DNA of 64,000 bases from an uncultured Aquimarina sp. (GTDB taxonomy: Bacteria; Bacteroidota; Bacteroidia; Flavobacteriales; Flavobacteriaceae). The stretch covers positions 248,001 through 312,000 of the forward strand of contig CANMCO010000005.1 of the NCBI GenBank assembly GCA_947496355.1. The letters are read 5' to 3'. The translations under genes and the position numbers were made by a program. This document shows, piece by piece, positions 36,191 to 45,434 of this stretch. Below the pieces are notes generated by a model. The model searched no databases, was not told where the DNA came from, and saw only the letters and a program-made list of their open reading frames with translations. Every line of letters starts with the position of its first letter. The first letter of the stretch is position 1.

Positions 36191-37933
36191 TTAAGAGCCA
36201 GGGTTTTTATTAAGGCGTTTTATATAATAGGATGGGTTTAGGTTTGTTTTATCCTTAAAAACTTTAACAAAAGTGTTACTGCTTTTGTATCCCACTTCAC
36301 GGGCTATAGCTTCTATGGTATAAGAACGAAATTTTATATCATCCTGTAATTTTAACATTACGTGATGTACCCTTAGTTCATTCAAATATTGATTAAATGA
36401 TTGTTTTTTGTATTTATTTAATGTCTTAGATAGATATGACGTATTTGTATTGATCTTTTTTGCTGTAGTATACAAATTGCATTCTTTAGAAAGAAAAAAA
36501 GATGAATCTTGAAGGTTTTCCAGTTTTTCTAAAATACTATTCACCTTTTCATCTTTAATATGTTTTTGTTTCTTGCTTTTCTGTTTAATTTCAATTCGCT
36601 TTTCTTCAAAATTTTGAGTGAGTTCTCGAAAAAGCTTTTCATTTTTTCTTGACTTCATTTTAAACATAAAGCCGCCTATAACCAAAAGTAACAATAACAT
36701 AATAGCAATGCCTATAGAAACTGTAGTGATAAATTTCTTTTGATCATATTGATTTTCTAGCCTTTTATTATCAATCTTAAGGTTTGAAATATCACGATCA
36801 TATATTGCATCCCTAGCCTTAAGCTGATCATTACTCATAGCATGAAGAACATTTCTATATTCTTTATTTAGTGAGATTATAAGATCTTTATCCTTCCTTT
36901 TTTCTGCAATCTGTATCGCTAGTTCGTACATTTTATCTAACTGATCTGTTTTCTGAAAGTCATTCTCTTTTACAACATTAAAATTCTTACTTAATAAATC
37001 CAATGCTTCTTGATATCTTTCTAATTCAAAGAAACATTGCGCACTATAAAATCTTGCCAAAAAAATACTGGAAAGGTTAGGGGATTCTATACTTTCTAAT
37101 ATCTTAATACCTTCGTTTAAATGTCCTAAAGCATTATAGTATTCCTTTTTTTGATAGAAAGTATTTCCTGTATTAATGTAGAAATTTCCTTTAATTCCAT
37201 TAAGATTATGGGTGTTTGCTAAAGCTATTCCTTGCTGATTGGTAGCCAATGCCTCATCTAACCTGCCTAGTTCTCTTAGGCAAAGACCTTTAGATAAAAT
37301 AACACTAGCATAGATATGCGTAAACTGTTCTTTTGCTTCTTTATAGTCTTCTTTTTCCAACTTTGACAATATTGATTCAAAGCTATCTAAAGCATGAGAG
37401 TATCGTTGCATCTCTGCCTTAATAAAACCAATATTAGCTTCACAAATCAATTCTTTACTCTTGAGGCTTTTTGCTACCGCTATTTCTTCCGCTTTGATAT
37501 AAGACTCTAATGCTGCACTATAGTAAGACAGCCTAAATTGAATCCCTCCTCGTAGAATATAATTATCCACCATCCCAAGAGAATCAGGTATTTTAATACC
37601 TGCACTAATTGCTGCATTAGTATGAACCAAAGCCTTTTCATATTTTGATTGGTAATAGTTTATATAGCTTAGATACTTATTAGCATATTGCTGTATCGTG
37701 TAGTTTTTTTGATTTATTCCTCGTTTTAAGAAGTGAGTACAATATTCTAAACACAGGTCCTTATCTGTATTAAACGTATTGGATATCAATGATTTTACTT
37801 CTTTTACTGGTAGCTTATAAATTTTATCTACATCAATTGTTTCCACAATAACATCTTTGTCCTGTGCAATAATAACTAGGTTGCAAAGCAAAAAGAGAAT
37901 GTAAAAAAATACCGATAATACTTTCTGTGACAT
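36191..37933 (-). CDS. Membrane-spanning TPR sensor with AraC-type DNA-binding domain
   Basis: A 580-residue regulator. Signal peptide or first membrane segment at about 5-24, then a periplasmic TPR solenoid (about 50-360; e.g. GNFYINTGNTFYQKKEYYNA), one transmembrane helix at about 403-424 (TTVSIGIAIMLLLLLVIGGF), a charged linker, and a C-terminal AraC helix-turn-helix at about 475-575 (TNTSYLSKTLNKYKKQSFNQ, AREVGYKSSNTFVKVFKDKT). This architecture is common in Bacteroidota and links an outside signal to transcription. It is divergent from two GG-leader peptide genes about 250 bases away. Confidence 0.9.
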   Translation of the reverse strand: MSQKVLSVFFYILFLLCNLVIIAQDKDVIVETIDVDKIYKLPVKEVKSLISNTFNTDKDLCLEYCTHFLKRGINQKNYTIQQYANKYLSYINYYQSKYEKALVHTNAAISAGIKIPDSLGMVDNYILRGGIQFRLSYYSAALESYIKAEEIAVAKSLKSKELICEANIGFIKAEMQRYSHALDSFESILSKLEKEDYKEAKEQFTHIYASVILSKGLCLRELGRLDEALATNQQGIALANTHNLNGIKGNFYINTGNTFYQKKEYYNALGHLNEGIKILESIESPNLSSIFLARFYSAQCFFELERYQEALDLLSKNFNVVKENDFQKTDQLDKMYELAIQIAEKRKDKDLIISLNKEYRNVLHAMSNDQLKARDAIYDRDISNLKIDNKRLENQYDQKKFITTVSIGIAIMLLLLLVIGGFMFKMKSRKNEKLFRELTQNFEEKRIEIKQKSKKQKHIKDEKVNSILEKLENLQDSSFFLSKECNLYTTAKKINTNTSYLSKTLNKYKKQSFNQYLNELRVHHVMLKLQDDIKFRSYTIEAIAREVGYKSSNTFVKVFKDKTNLNPSYYIKRLNKNPGS

Positions 37934-38182
37934 TTTAATTTGAACAAATTTATTCCTTAAAAGTATCTAATATTTAATTAATACTTGCTTTATCCAATTT
38001 CAAGCACAATTCTTCTCTCATAATTTCTTGCATTAGCGATATAGTATCCTAAAATTTATAAATATGACGAAACCCGAAAAAAACATGTACTTCTTTGAAT
38101 TACTTTTATCTCAAAGTGATTATTCAAAATGATAATCGCTTTGATAAATTATAAACTAAGTTCAATTTAAAAACACGATCTC

Positions 38183-38350
38183 ATGTTAAAAAAAAATTTA
38201 TTAGATGTTAACGTAACGGTATTAGACAAGGAACAAGCTTCCCAAACAATTGGAGGTGATGGAAGAACATATTTTATTCTAAAAGGTGCCGATGGCAAAG
38301 ATTACTTTACTCGTAAAGGGAAAGATGGTAAAGATTATTTTGGTATATAA
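38183..38350 (+). CDS. GG-leader peptide with GKDGKDYF-type repeat core
   Basis: A 55-residue ORF. The leader MLKKNLLDVNVTVLDKEQAS plus QTIGG ends in a double glycine at residues 24-25. The 30-residue core has no cysteine. It contains a near-repeat, GADGKDYF (36-43) and GKDGKDYF (48-55 region, followed by GI), with tyrosine-phenylalanine pairs set between Lys-Asp-Gly runs. The leader type marks a secreted natural-product precursor or signal peptide, but this core is unlike bacteriocins I know. It is 114 bases upstream of a second GG-leader peptide on the same strand. Confidence 0.6.
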   Translation: MLKKNLLDVNVTVLDKEQASQTIGGDGRTYFILKGADGKDYFTRKGKDGKDYFGI

Positions 38351-38464
38351 TTTAATTATCAAAGAATCCAAAACCATATTATTTAACTTGTTAAGAGGCA
38401 ATCATAAATACTTCTATTGCTTTTTCAGGTTTTGCAAATCATGTTTAATTCTAAAATAACTATT

Positions 38465-38632
38465 ATGTTAAAAAACATTTTAAATTTAAAAGGGGCTCAG
38501 CAACTGAGCCAAAACGAAAAAAAAGCTATTAAAGCGGGTGATGAAATGTATGGAGAGGCTTACTACAATTGTATAAGAACTTGCGGAGGCAGCTGTACTG
38601 CTACAGGGCGTTGCTTTGAGATGATAAAATAA
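38465..38632 (+). CDS. Natural-product precursor peptide, GG-Bacteroidales type
   Basis: A 55-residue ORF beginning at ATG 38465; an earlier in-frame ATG at 38417 would add a tail not seen in the family. The leader MLKNILNLKGAQQLSQNEKK followed by AIKAG is the classic form of Bacteroidota precursors (MLKNI...NLxG...LSxxEQKxIxGG), with AG in place of GG. The core of about 30 residues has cysteines at 36, 40, 44 and 50 (CIRTCGGSC, GRC). A terminator follows 51 bases after the stop. No maturation gene lies nearby. Confidence 0.72.
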   Translation: MLKNILNLKGAQQLSQNEKKAIKAGDEMYGEAYYNCIRTCGGSCTATGRCFEMIK

Positions 38633-38683
38633 ATGCAAAAAAAGTAGTTTTTATTTTCCAAAAATGTTAATTGTTTTTATTAC

Positions 38684-38720
38684 AAACTGGATGTTAAAAA
38701 ATCAAACATCCAGTTTTTTT
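38684..38720 (+). terminator. Terminator after the two GG-leader peptide genes
   Basis: Perfect 12-bp arms AAACTGGATGTT and AACATCCAGTTT with a nine-base loop, followed by more T residues. It closes the short plus-strand peptide operon. Confidence 0.85.
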
Positions 38721-38814
38721 ATCTATCCTCAATCAATTTATAATTGCCGCATAAAAAAGATAAAAGCCTAATCATCTAAAATATTTCAAATCTAGATCCA
38801 AAAAATATGACAAG

Positions 38815-39933
38815 TTATTCTTTAATAAATGTCTTAATAATCTTTTCCCCATTCTGATAAACATGACAGTAATAAATCCCAGGAGGGAATTGCGAAATAT
38901 CATAAATAAATGTGTTCTTTATCGTTCTATTAAAAGATTTTACCTCTTTTCTATCAATCAATAAACCATGAATATTATAGAGTAATAATTCTTCTGCAAT
39001 TACACCTTTTATCGATATTTGATTCTGAGCAGGGTTAGGGTATAATTTAACTGATTGTTGGATGTCTCTTTTCTTAAGAAGTAGTGCATGCGAAATATTA
39101 TTTGTTTCATTAGATTCGGATAAGCTATTACCAGAATCTACAACATAAAGTATATAATAATCTTTATCTGAATCTATTGTCACTTGCACATGCCTATATC
39201 CTATTTTTATTTCTGCAGTTTGCTGATGATCTAATGATGGTATTGGTTTATTAACTAAAAAAACATCTTTCTTATCTAATATAGTATCCGTAGAAATATA
39301 ATGAGCAATTGTTGTTTCTGCCGCAAGATTTTTTCCAATATTAGATACTGTACAAGTAGACTGCAATTGCCCCACTGTAATATCTCCTGTTTTTAACTCC
39401 GCTTTTGCCGAAGTTGTAATAAGATCAGGGAGGGCACTGTTTACATTAATCAATTTAAATACTGACCCGGCTACACTATTATATCCTGAAGATATTGCGT
39501 TATCCCAAAAATATCTTGAAGTCAAATTTAGAATAAGACTATTAGCGTTAAATGGCAATATACAATCCGAAATAAATTCATAAGTAGATGTTCTTACTGA
39601 AGGAGGGGGAATCACAATTATAGGACTCTGAACTCCCATCAAAGGATACTCCGACTCATTATCAGCGCAAGGCAGTAAAGCGTCATCAAATATAGCAAAA
39701 TGAGGAATTCTACTTGAATTCGGGTTATTAATAACAAATTTTAATTTCACCAAATCTGTCTCATAAAACTCATTGGGTATTGGGTTGATCAATTCTAAAA
39801 AATATGTCTCTTTATCAATAATATCAATCTTGATTTCTATTAAGTAATCATAACCCGTATCTGGAGAATTTTGTGAAATCAACAATGTTGAAAATAAAAG
39901 CATAGAAAAAAAAAGTACTCTCGTGACTATCAT
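38815..39933 (-). CDS. Secreted CARDB-domain protein with T9SS sorting domain
   Basis: A 372-residue exported protein. Signal peptide at about 1-20 (LLFSTLLISQ). The middle (about 165-275) is a CARDB-like adhesion beta-sandwich: CTVSNIGKNLAAETTIAHYI, DYYILYVVDSGNSLSESNET, NNISHALLL. The C-terminus, from about 290, is a type A T9SS sorting domain (VKLYPNPAQNQISIKG, then LYNIHGLL, PPGIYYCHVYQNGEKIIKTF). It should be exported through the type IX system and attached at or released from the surface. No enzyme domain is visible. Confidence 0.88.
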   Translation of the reverse strand: MIVTRVLFFSMLLFSTLLISQNSPDTGYDYLIEIKIDIIDKETYFLELINPIPNEFYETDLVKLKFVINNPNSSRIPHFAIFDDALLPCADNESEYPLMGVQSPIIVIPPPSVRTSTYEFISDCILPFNANSLILNLTSRYFWDNAISSGYNSVAGSVFKLINVNSALPDLITTSAKAELKTGDITVGQLQSTCTVSNIGKNLAAETTIAHYISTDTILDKKDVFLVNKPIPSLDHQQTAEIKIGYRHVQVTIDSDKDYYILYVVDSGNSLSESNETNNISHALLLKKRDIQQSVKLYPNPAQNQISIKGVIAEELLLYNIHGLLIDRKEVKSFNRTIKNTFIYDISQFPPGIYYCHVYQNGEKIIKTFIKE

Positions 39934-40013
39934 ATCTAGTTTTTTAAAGTATTTGAAAGATTAGCAGTATTCCAAAAATATCAAGGATAAAACGTTAAAA
40001 CACTAACCCTTAT

Positions 40014-40035
40014 CCTCAAATTTATAAATTTGAGG
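40014..40035. promoter_or_regulatory. Perfect 22-bp palindrome in the 39934-40331 gap
   Basis: The only clear structure in this 398-base divergent gap is a gapless palindrome with half-site CCTCAAATTTA. It lies 80 bases upstream of the T9SS protein and about 300 bases upstream of the DUF5648 lipoprotein. No T-run follows, so an operator is more likely than a terminator. No TAnnTTTG box was placed with confidence. Confidence 0.45.
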
Positions 40036-40331
40036 TTTAACAAAAGAGATTGGGGTCGAAAAGATAAAGATTCCTGTTTTTTTATGACAAAAGTATAATT
40101 ACAAACATTTTCACTTCATAAGAAAGTGATTAGTTTTTGGAGGTCAAACAAGAATTTTGGTTCTAAATTGAATCTATTCAACTCCCTTTGTTTTCAACCG
40201 TTTCATCTGTAATTACCGACCAAAATTATAATTATTTCTAATACATTATTTTAAACAATTTGGGGAATCATCGCTTAGGAATTTGTTTCTAAACACCTAA
40301 ATTCACAATGTATTAACCAATAATTATTATC

Positions 40332-40898
40332 ATGAAAAATAACAATTTTTTGATTGCGAGCATTGTATTTGCCACATTCACCTTTTTAACTTCTTGCGAA
40401 CTAGAAACAGAACAATTACCTGAGGAAACTAAATTAGATCAAACCATTGAAGTAGACGAAAAATCGAGTTTTAGACGCGAAAATGTCTACCGATATTACA
40501 GTGGGGGTTCTAAAACCATGCACACCTACAAAACACGTAATGGCAATGGGATTGCTATTGGAAGCGGAGAAGGAATATCTTTTGCTACACCTGTTACGTC
40601 AAACATCAACAGTGTTGATAGTAATGTGTACAATGTGCTCTTTTTCATGTTACACCCACAACAAAAAGATTTTGTAATAGGCTCAGGTGTTGGAGAATTT
40701 GTTGATCTGAAAGGGAAGGGTTGGAAAGATGTAACTGGTAGAGGTTATGTACTTATTCACAAAAAACCAGGTAATGGAAGAAAAAAACTACATCGTTTTT
40801 ATGGTGTTAGTAATTCTGATCATTTGTATACCAAAAACTATTCTGAAGGAATTAACGCCGGATACAGATACGAAGGAGTGACAGGATGGGTATATTAA
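40332..40898 (+). CDS. DUF5648 repeat lipoprotein
   Basis: A 188-residue lipoprotein with lipobox cysteine near residue 22 (FLTSCE) and an acidic linker. It has two repeat-like units: VYRYYSGGSKTMHTYKT at about 53-69, and LHRFYGVSNSDHLYTKNYSE followed by GYRYEGVTGWVY at the C-terminus, the typical YRFY...HFYT...YEG pattern of DUF5648. These domains occur on surface and cell-wall proteins of many bacteria and their ligand is unknown. A terminator follows. Confidence 0.8.
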   Translation: MKNNNFLIASIVFATFTFLTSCELETEQLPEETKLDQTIEVDEKSSFRRENVYRYYSGGSKTMHTYKTRNGNGIAIGSGEGISFATPVTSNINSVDSNVYNVLFFMLHPQQKDFVIGSGVGEFVDLKGKGWKDVTGRGYVLIHKKPGNGRKKLHRFYGVSNSDHLYTKNYSEGINAGYRYEGVTGWVY

Positions 40899-40986
40899 AT
40901 ATTTAGAAAAAGGCACTTCTGATACAAAACAGGTAAATTTTGGGGAGGAAAATATCTATTAATAATTGTCTTAGAGTGTCTAATTT

Positions 40987-41016
40987 AAAACCCGAGTAGC
41001 TTACTCGGGTTTTTTG
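40987..41016 (+). terminator. Terminator after the DUF5648 gene
   Basis: Arms ACCCGAGTA and TACTCGGGT with a three-base loop (GCT), followed by a T-run to 41016. Confidence 0.87.
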
Positions 41017-41057
41017 TTTTTACACAAGTATAATACTGGTAATTATGAATAAGTTAC

Positions 41058-41065
41058 TATTTTTG
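41058..41065 (+). promoter_or_regulatory. -7 box of the PAP2 gene
   Basis: TATTTTTG matches TAnnTTTG and lies 17 bases upstream of the ATG at 41083. The -33 element is not obvious. Confidence 0.4.
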
Positions 41066-41082
41066 CCAAGTAAATTTTTACT

Positions 41083-41979
41083 ATGACATATACCAAAATC
41101 CTACTTACTAGTATACTACTTGCCCTTGTTACGTATACCGGCCATTCTCAAAACTCTGAGCAAAACTCTGAAAACACAAGCAGTACTCAGGATACAGTAG
41201 ATGTAAAAGATACCCAAAATACAATGACGCGCTGGCAAATGATCAAACACGATGGATTATCTGTATATGGTGGTGTAAAACATGTATATACAGGGCCGTT
41301 AAGATGGAAAGGGAAAGATTGGTTGACTTTTGGCGGAGTCATTGCTGGAAATGCCATTCTTCTTGCAGTCGATGAACCTGCTGATGAAATTTTCAGAAAA
41401 CAGGGTGATGGGGTTCCTGACCTTATAAAAGAAGCTGGTTTTAGATTTGGAAAGCCGCTCTTAAATTATGGTTTGACAACTAGTGTCTATACGCTAGGGC
41501 TTATCACAAAAAATGAAAAAATTAGGCGAACCGGTGTCTTACTTATTGCTTCTGCAACCGCGGGAGGACTACTGCAAACTCTTGGAAAAACTGCTGTTGG
41601 ACGTGCACGCCCTCTAGAAGAGGAAGGAAACTTAAGCTTCCGTTTTTGGTCTAGTGAAGCTGGATATCACTCATTCCCTTCTGGACATGCAATTCTAGCA
41701 TTTACTACAGCACATGCATTTGCGAAACAATTTGATAACTTATGGGTAAAAGGTGGAATTTATGCGTTGGGGCTAGTTACTCCTGTTTCTAGATTATGGA
41801 GCGGCGCACACTGGCTAACCGATGTAACACTTGGTCTTGCTATGAGTGTATTAATCGTTGATAGTGTTGATAATTACTTAAAAAAAGACAAACGCTATGC
41901 CCACAGAAGTAAAAAGCCTAAAATTAGGTGGAACCTAAGGGTCGGAGCTGGTCAAGTAGGTGTAGTGGGTAGGTTTTAA
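41083..41979 (+). CDS. PAP2-family phosphatase, exported
   Basis: A 298-residue protein with a signal peptide (cleaved near GHSQ), a hydrophilic N-terminal part, and a C-terminal PAP2 domain at about 145-270. The three phosphatase motifs are visible: KTAVGRARP, PSGHA and SRLWSGAHWLTD, with the catalytic histidines and arginines. Likely substrates are lipid phosphates such as undecaprenyl or phosphatidylglycerol phosphate, acting on the periplasmic side. It is convergent to the glycerol fusion gene with nine bases between stops. Confidence 0.9.
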   Translation: MTYTKILLTSILLALVTYTGHSQNSEQNSENTSSTQDTVDVKDTQNTMTRWQMIKHDGLSVYGGVKHVYTGPLRWKGKDWLTFGGVIAGNAILLAVDEPADEIFRKQGDGVPDLIKEAGFRFGKPLLNYGLTTSVYTLGLITKNEKIRRTGVLLIASATAGGLLQTLGKTAVGRARPLEEEGNLSFRFWSSEAGYHSFPSGHAILAFTTAHAFAKQFDNLWVKGGIYALGLVTPVSRLWSGAHWLTDVTLGLAMSVLIVDSVDNYLKKDKRYAHRSKKPKIRWNLRVGAGQVGVVGRF

Positions 41980-41988
41980 AATCAATTC

Positions 41989-44900
41989 TTAATTAAATTC
42001 TTTTTCATAATACGTGGCAGCATCCTGTAATAACAAATCCAGATATTGATTTTCTGATTTCAGGCGTATTTCATCCCAGTTCAGGTACTTTATAAGATCT
42101 TCTTCTACAATAGATCTATATTTATGTACACTGGCAATATCAAAATAAAGTCTACCTGTTCTTCTTACAAAGAAATCGGCTAATCCATTTGTCATTTCAT
42201 GATGCACACTATACCATAATTCTGCTCTAATTAATCTTTCTTCTATAGACTCATTTAAGAAATAATTCACTTTATTTATAATGATATCTGTTTGTTTACC
42301 ATATGTAGAAACCAAGTACGAACCATAATATGGGTCTTCGATTTTCAAATCCTTTAACCGCTTTGAGACTTGATCCATATATACATTTACTTCTTTTACA
42401 TTCTTAAGCGGTGTACTCGTAAGCTGGACTTTTTGTGTTTGTGATTTTGAAAATGTTTCTCTTCTTTTACTAATCATCGTTTTTAGAACGGTATCAATAA
42501 CACGCTGTGCCATTTTTCTATATCCTGTAAGTTTTCCTCCGGCAATAGATATTAATCCCGTTTTTGAAACAAAAATCTCATCTTTTCTAGACAATTCTGA
42601 AGGGTCTTTCCCGTCCTCATGAATCAGAGGTCTTAAACCTGCCCAATTAGATTCAATATCTTCCTGGGTGAGTCCTAAACTGGGAAACATTTGATTTACA
42701 GCTTTAAGAAGATATTCTGCATCATCATTTGTAGCAACCACCCTATTAAGATTAGCACTATAGTTCGTATCTGTTGTACCAACATAGGTTGCTCTTCCTC
42801 GCGGAATAGCAAAAATCATTCTTCCATCTGGTACATCAAAATAAATTGACTGTGTAAGTGGGAATCGCTCTCTTGAAAAAACCAGGTGCACTCCTTTTGT
42901 TAAATGCAAATGCTTATTATTCATAGAATGATCTTTCTCCCGTAAAAGATCTACCCATGGTCCAGCAGCAGAAACAAAGTTTCTTGATCGAATCTTAAAA
43001 CTTTTCTTTGTGTTATGATCTATGCATTGTAAACTTTTAATTTTTCCTTTTTCATCATAATTAAAAGAAGTCATCTCACAATAATTAATACTATTAGCTC
43101 CAAAAGAAGCAGCTTTTTTGAGCAATTCTACCGTAAGTCTTGCATCGTCGGTCCTGTACTCTGCATAATACCCTCCTCCCGTAAGTCCTTTTGCACTAAG
43201 TAACGGTTCTTTATCTAGAGTTTCTTTTGCACTAAGCATTTTTCGTTTATCATCTCCTTCTACATTAGCCAGAAAATCATAAACTTTTAACCCTACAGAT
43301 GCCATAAACTTGCCATATGTCCCTCCCTCGATAAGAGGCAATAACATTTTTTCGGGCACAACAAGATGTGGAGCAAGTTTATGTACGGTGGCTCGTTCAC
43401 TTCCGGATTCCTTAACTAAACCTATTTCCATTTGTTTTAAATACCGTAATCCACCATGAATCAGCTTTGTTGATTTATTACTAGTTCCTGATGCAAAATC
43501 ATTTTTCTCTACCAAGCAAACCTTTAAACCTCTTGAAGCCGCATCCAGAGCTATTCCTGCACCCGTCACTCCACCACCAATTACGACTAGGTCATATTTT
43601 TCATTTTTTGCTCTGCGAAGTTGTTCTCGACGATCAAGAATAGAGAAACGGATTGGTCCTTCCTCCTTTACAGCAAGCATATTTTTATTTACTGTTTTGG
43701 TGCGTGCTACAGCCTGTTGCCAACCTATATACTTTCTACTGCGCTCATGTTCTGTGATTTCAGGTTTAAAAACGGTATCAATAGTTCTTATTTCAGAGAT
43801 ATCCTTTTTAGTCCAAACTCCTGCTTTTATTCCTGCAAGAAAAGCGGCACCCATTGCAGTTACTTCTAACATTTTTGGGCGGTCTACATCTACGTTAAGA
43901 ATATCTGACTGAAATTGCATCAAGTAATTATTAGCTGATGCTCCACCATCTACCTTTAGCTCCTTCATTTGTTTACCACTATCTTCGACCATAGCTTCCA
44001 GAACATCCCTTGTTTGAAATGCCAATGCTTCTACTGTTGCTTTTATGATCTCATTTTTACCAGAATCTAATGTAAGACCATATATTGCTCCTTTGGCTTC
44101 CATATCCCAATGTGGAGCTCCTAATCCTGCAAAAGCAGGCACAACATAAAGATCTTCTGGAGAATTAGTTGATTTACATATTGCCTCTGTCTCTGCCGCG
44201 TTATCTATTACCTGAAGTTTATCTCGCAACCACTGTATCGAAGCTCCGCCTACAAAAATACTACCTTCTAGTGCGTACTTAATATTATCATCTGGTAAAC
44301 TACAACACAATGTAGTTAATAAACCATTTTTAGAAGCATATGGCTTTTTACCTGTATTAAGTAACATAAAACAGCCAGTACCATACGTATTTTTTGCAAT
44401 TCCTGATTTGTAACCTCCTTGCCCAAAAAGTGAAGCTTGTTGATCTCCCGCCACCCCATAAATGGGAATATCATGACCTTTATAACTAATATTCCCAAAA
44501 TCTGAAGAAGAATGTTGCACTCCCGGAAGTACAGACTTTGGAATATCCAAAGCACTTAACAATTTTTCATCCCAATCAAGATCAATAATATTATAGAGCA
44601 TGGTTCTAGATACATTAGAATGATCTGTAACGTGTTTCGCTCCTTTTGTAAACTTCCAGATAAGCCAAGTATCAATGGTTCCAAATAACACATCTCCTTT
44701 TAAAGCTTTTTCTCGTACACCTTCTACATTATCTAAGATCCACTTTAACTTTGTTCCCGAAAAGTATGAATCGATTACTAGTCCGGTATTTTTGGCTACG
44801 TATTCACTAAATCCTTGGGATTTAAGATTTTCACAAATTTTGGTGGTTCTCTTATCTAACCAAACTATAGCATTGTATACTGGTATACCTGTATTTTTAT

Positions 44901-45168
44901 CCCAAACTACGGTAGTCTCCCGTTGATTAGTAATTCCAACACTGGCAATCTCTTCAATAGATATTCCCGATTTTAAAAGAACTTCATTAAAAACTTCTTC
45001 CTGGTGAGAAAAAATCTCTAATGGATCATGTTCTACCCATCCCGGTTTTGGATAATGTTGCGTTAATTCCTTCTGAGAAATCCCGCAAATCTCACCTAAA
45101 TTATTAAAAAGAATTGCTCTTGTACTTGTGGTTCCCTGATCGAACGCAATGATATATTTTTTAGCCAT
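41989..45168 (-). CDS. Glycerol kinase / glycerol-3-phosphate dehydrogenase fusion
   Basis: One uninterrupted frame of 1059 residues from the ATG at 45168 joins two enzymes that act in sequence. Residues about 1-492 are a full glycerol kinase: FDQGTTSTRA, SVGITNQRET, GVAGDQQASLFGQ, KNTYGTGCFM, and a normal end (KYIGWQQAVARTK). After a linker of about 12 residues, residues about 505-1059 are a full FAD-dependent GlpD: YDLVVIGGGVTGAGIALDAA, KSTKLIHGGLRYLK, the substrate region, and the C-terminal domain (ELWYSVHHEMTNGLADFFVR). A Met at about 497 (codon at 43680) could serve as an internal start for the second enzyme. No glpF is seen. The product would turn glycerol into dihydroxyacetone phosphate. 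Confidence 0.93.
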   Translation of the reverse strand: MAKKYIIAFDQGTTSTRAILFNNLGEICGISQKELTQHYPKPGWVEHDPLEIFSHQEEVFNEVLLKSGISIEEIASVGITNQRETTVVWDKNTGIPVYNAIVWLDKRTTKICENLKSQGFSEYVAKNTGLVIDSYFSGTKLKWILDNVEGVREKALKGDVLFGTIDTWLIWKFTKGAKHVTDHSNVSRTMLYNIIDLDWDEKLLSALDIPKSVLPGVQHSSSDFGNISYKGHDIPIYGVAGDQQASLFGQGGYKSGIAKNTYGTGCFMLLNTGKKPYASKNGLLTTLCCSLPDDNIKYALEGSIFVGGASIQWLRDKLQVIDNAAETEAICKSTNSPEDLYVVPAFAGLGAPHWDMEAKGAIYGLTLDSGKNEIIKATVEALAFQTRDVLEAMVEDSGKQMKELKVDGGASANNYLMQFQSDILNVDVDRPKMLEVTAMGAAFLAGIKAGVWTKKDISEIRTIDTVFKPEITEHERSRKYIGWQQAVARTKTVNKNMLAVKEEGPIRFSILDRREQLRRAKNEKYDLVVIGGGVTGAGIALDAASRGLKVCLVEKNDFASGTSNKSTKLIHGGLRYLKQMEIGLVKESGSERATVHKLAPHLVVPEKMLLPLIEGGTYGKFMASVGLKVYDFLANVEGDDKRKMLSAKETLDKEPLLSAKGLTGGGYYAEYRTDDARLTVELLKKAASFGANSINYCEMTSFNYDEKGKIKSLQCIDHNTKKSFKIRSRNFVSAAGPWVDLLREKDHSMNNKHLHLTKGVHLVFSRERFPLTQSIYFDVPDGRMIFAIPRGRATYVGTTDTNYSANLNRVVATNDDAEYLLKAVNQMFPSLGLTQEDIESNWAGLRPLIHEDGKDPSELSRKDEIFVSKTGLISIAGGKLTGYRKMAQRVIDTVLKTMISKRRETFSKSQTQKVQLTSTPLKNVKEVNVYMDQVSKRLKDLKIEDPYYGSYLVSTYGKQTDIIINKVNYFLNESIEERLIRAELWYSVHHEMTNGLADFFVRRTGRLYFDIASVHKYRSIVEEDLIKYLNWDEIRLKSENQYLDLLLQDAATYYEKEFN

Positions 45169-45434
45169 ATCCAAAAATTTGTAGACATCAAGTTGTTGAA
45201 GTAGAATTCTTATAAAAAATCATAAAAATTCACACATAACCTAAAAAAAATATTGGTTATCTACAAATATCTAAAGTATTAACGCAATACAAAAGTTAAT
45301 TCTCAATTAAAAAAAATGTAATCGTTTGTATTATTATTTTTACATTATCTCAACTGAAAAATGACTGTAAAATGTATTTTGCAGAAGGTTTTACGTTTTT
45401 GTATCGGCTTTTTTTTATTCAATTCAGAATTAAT

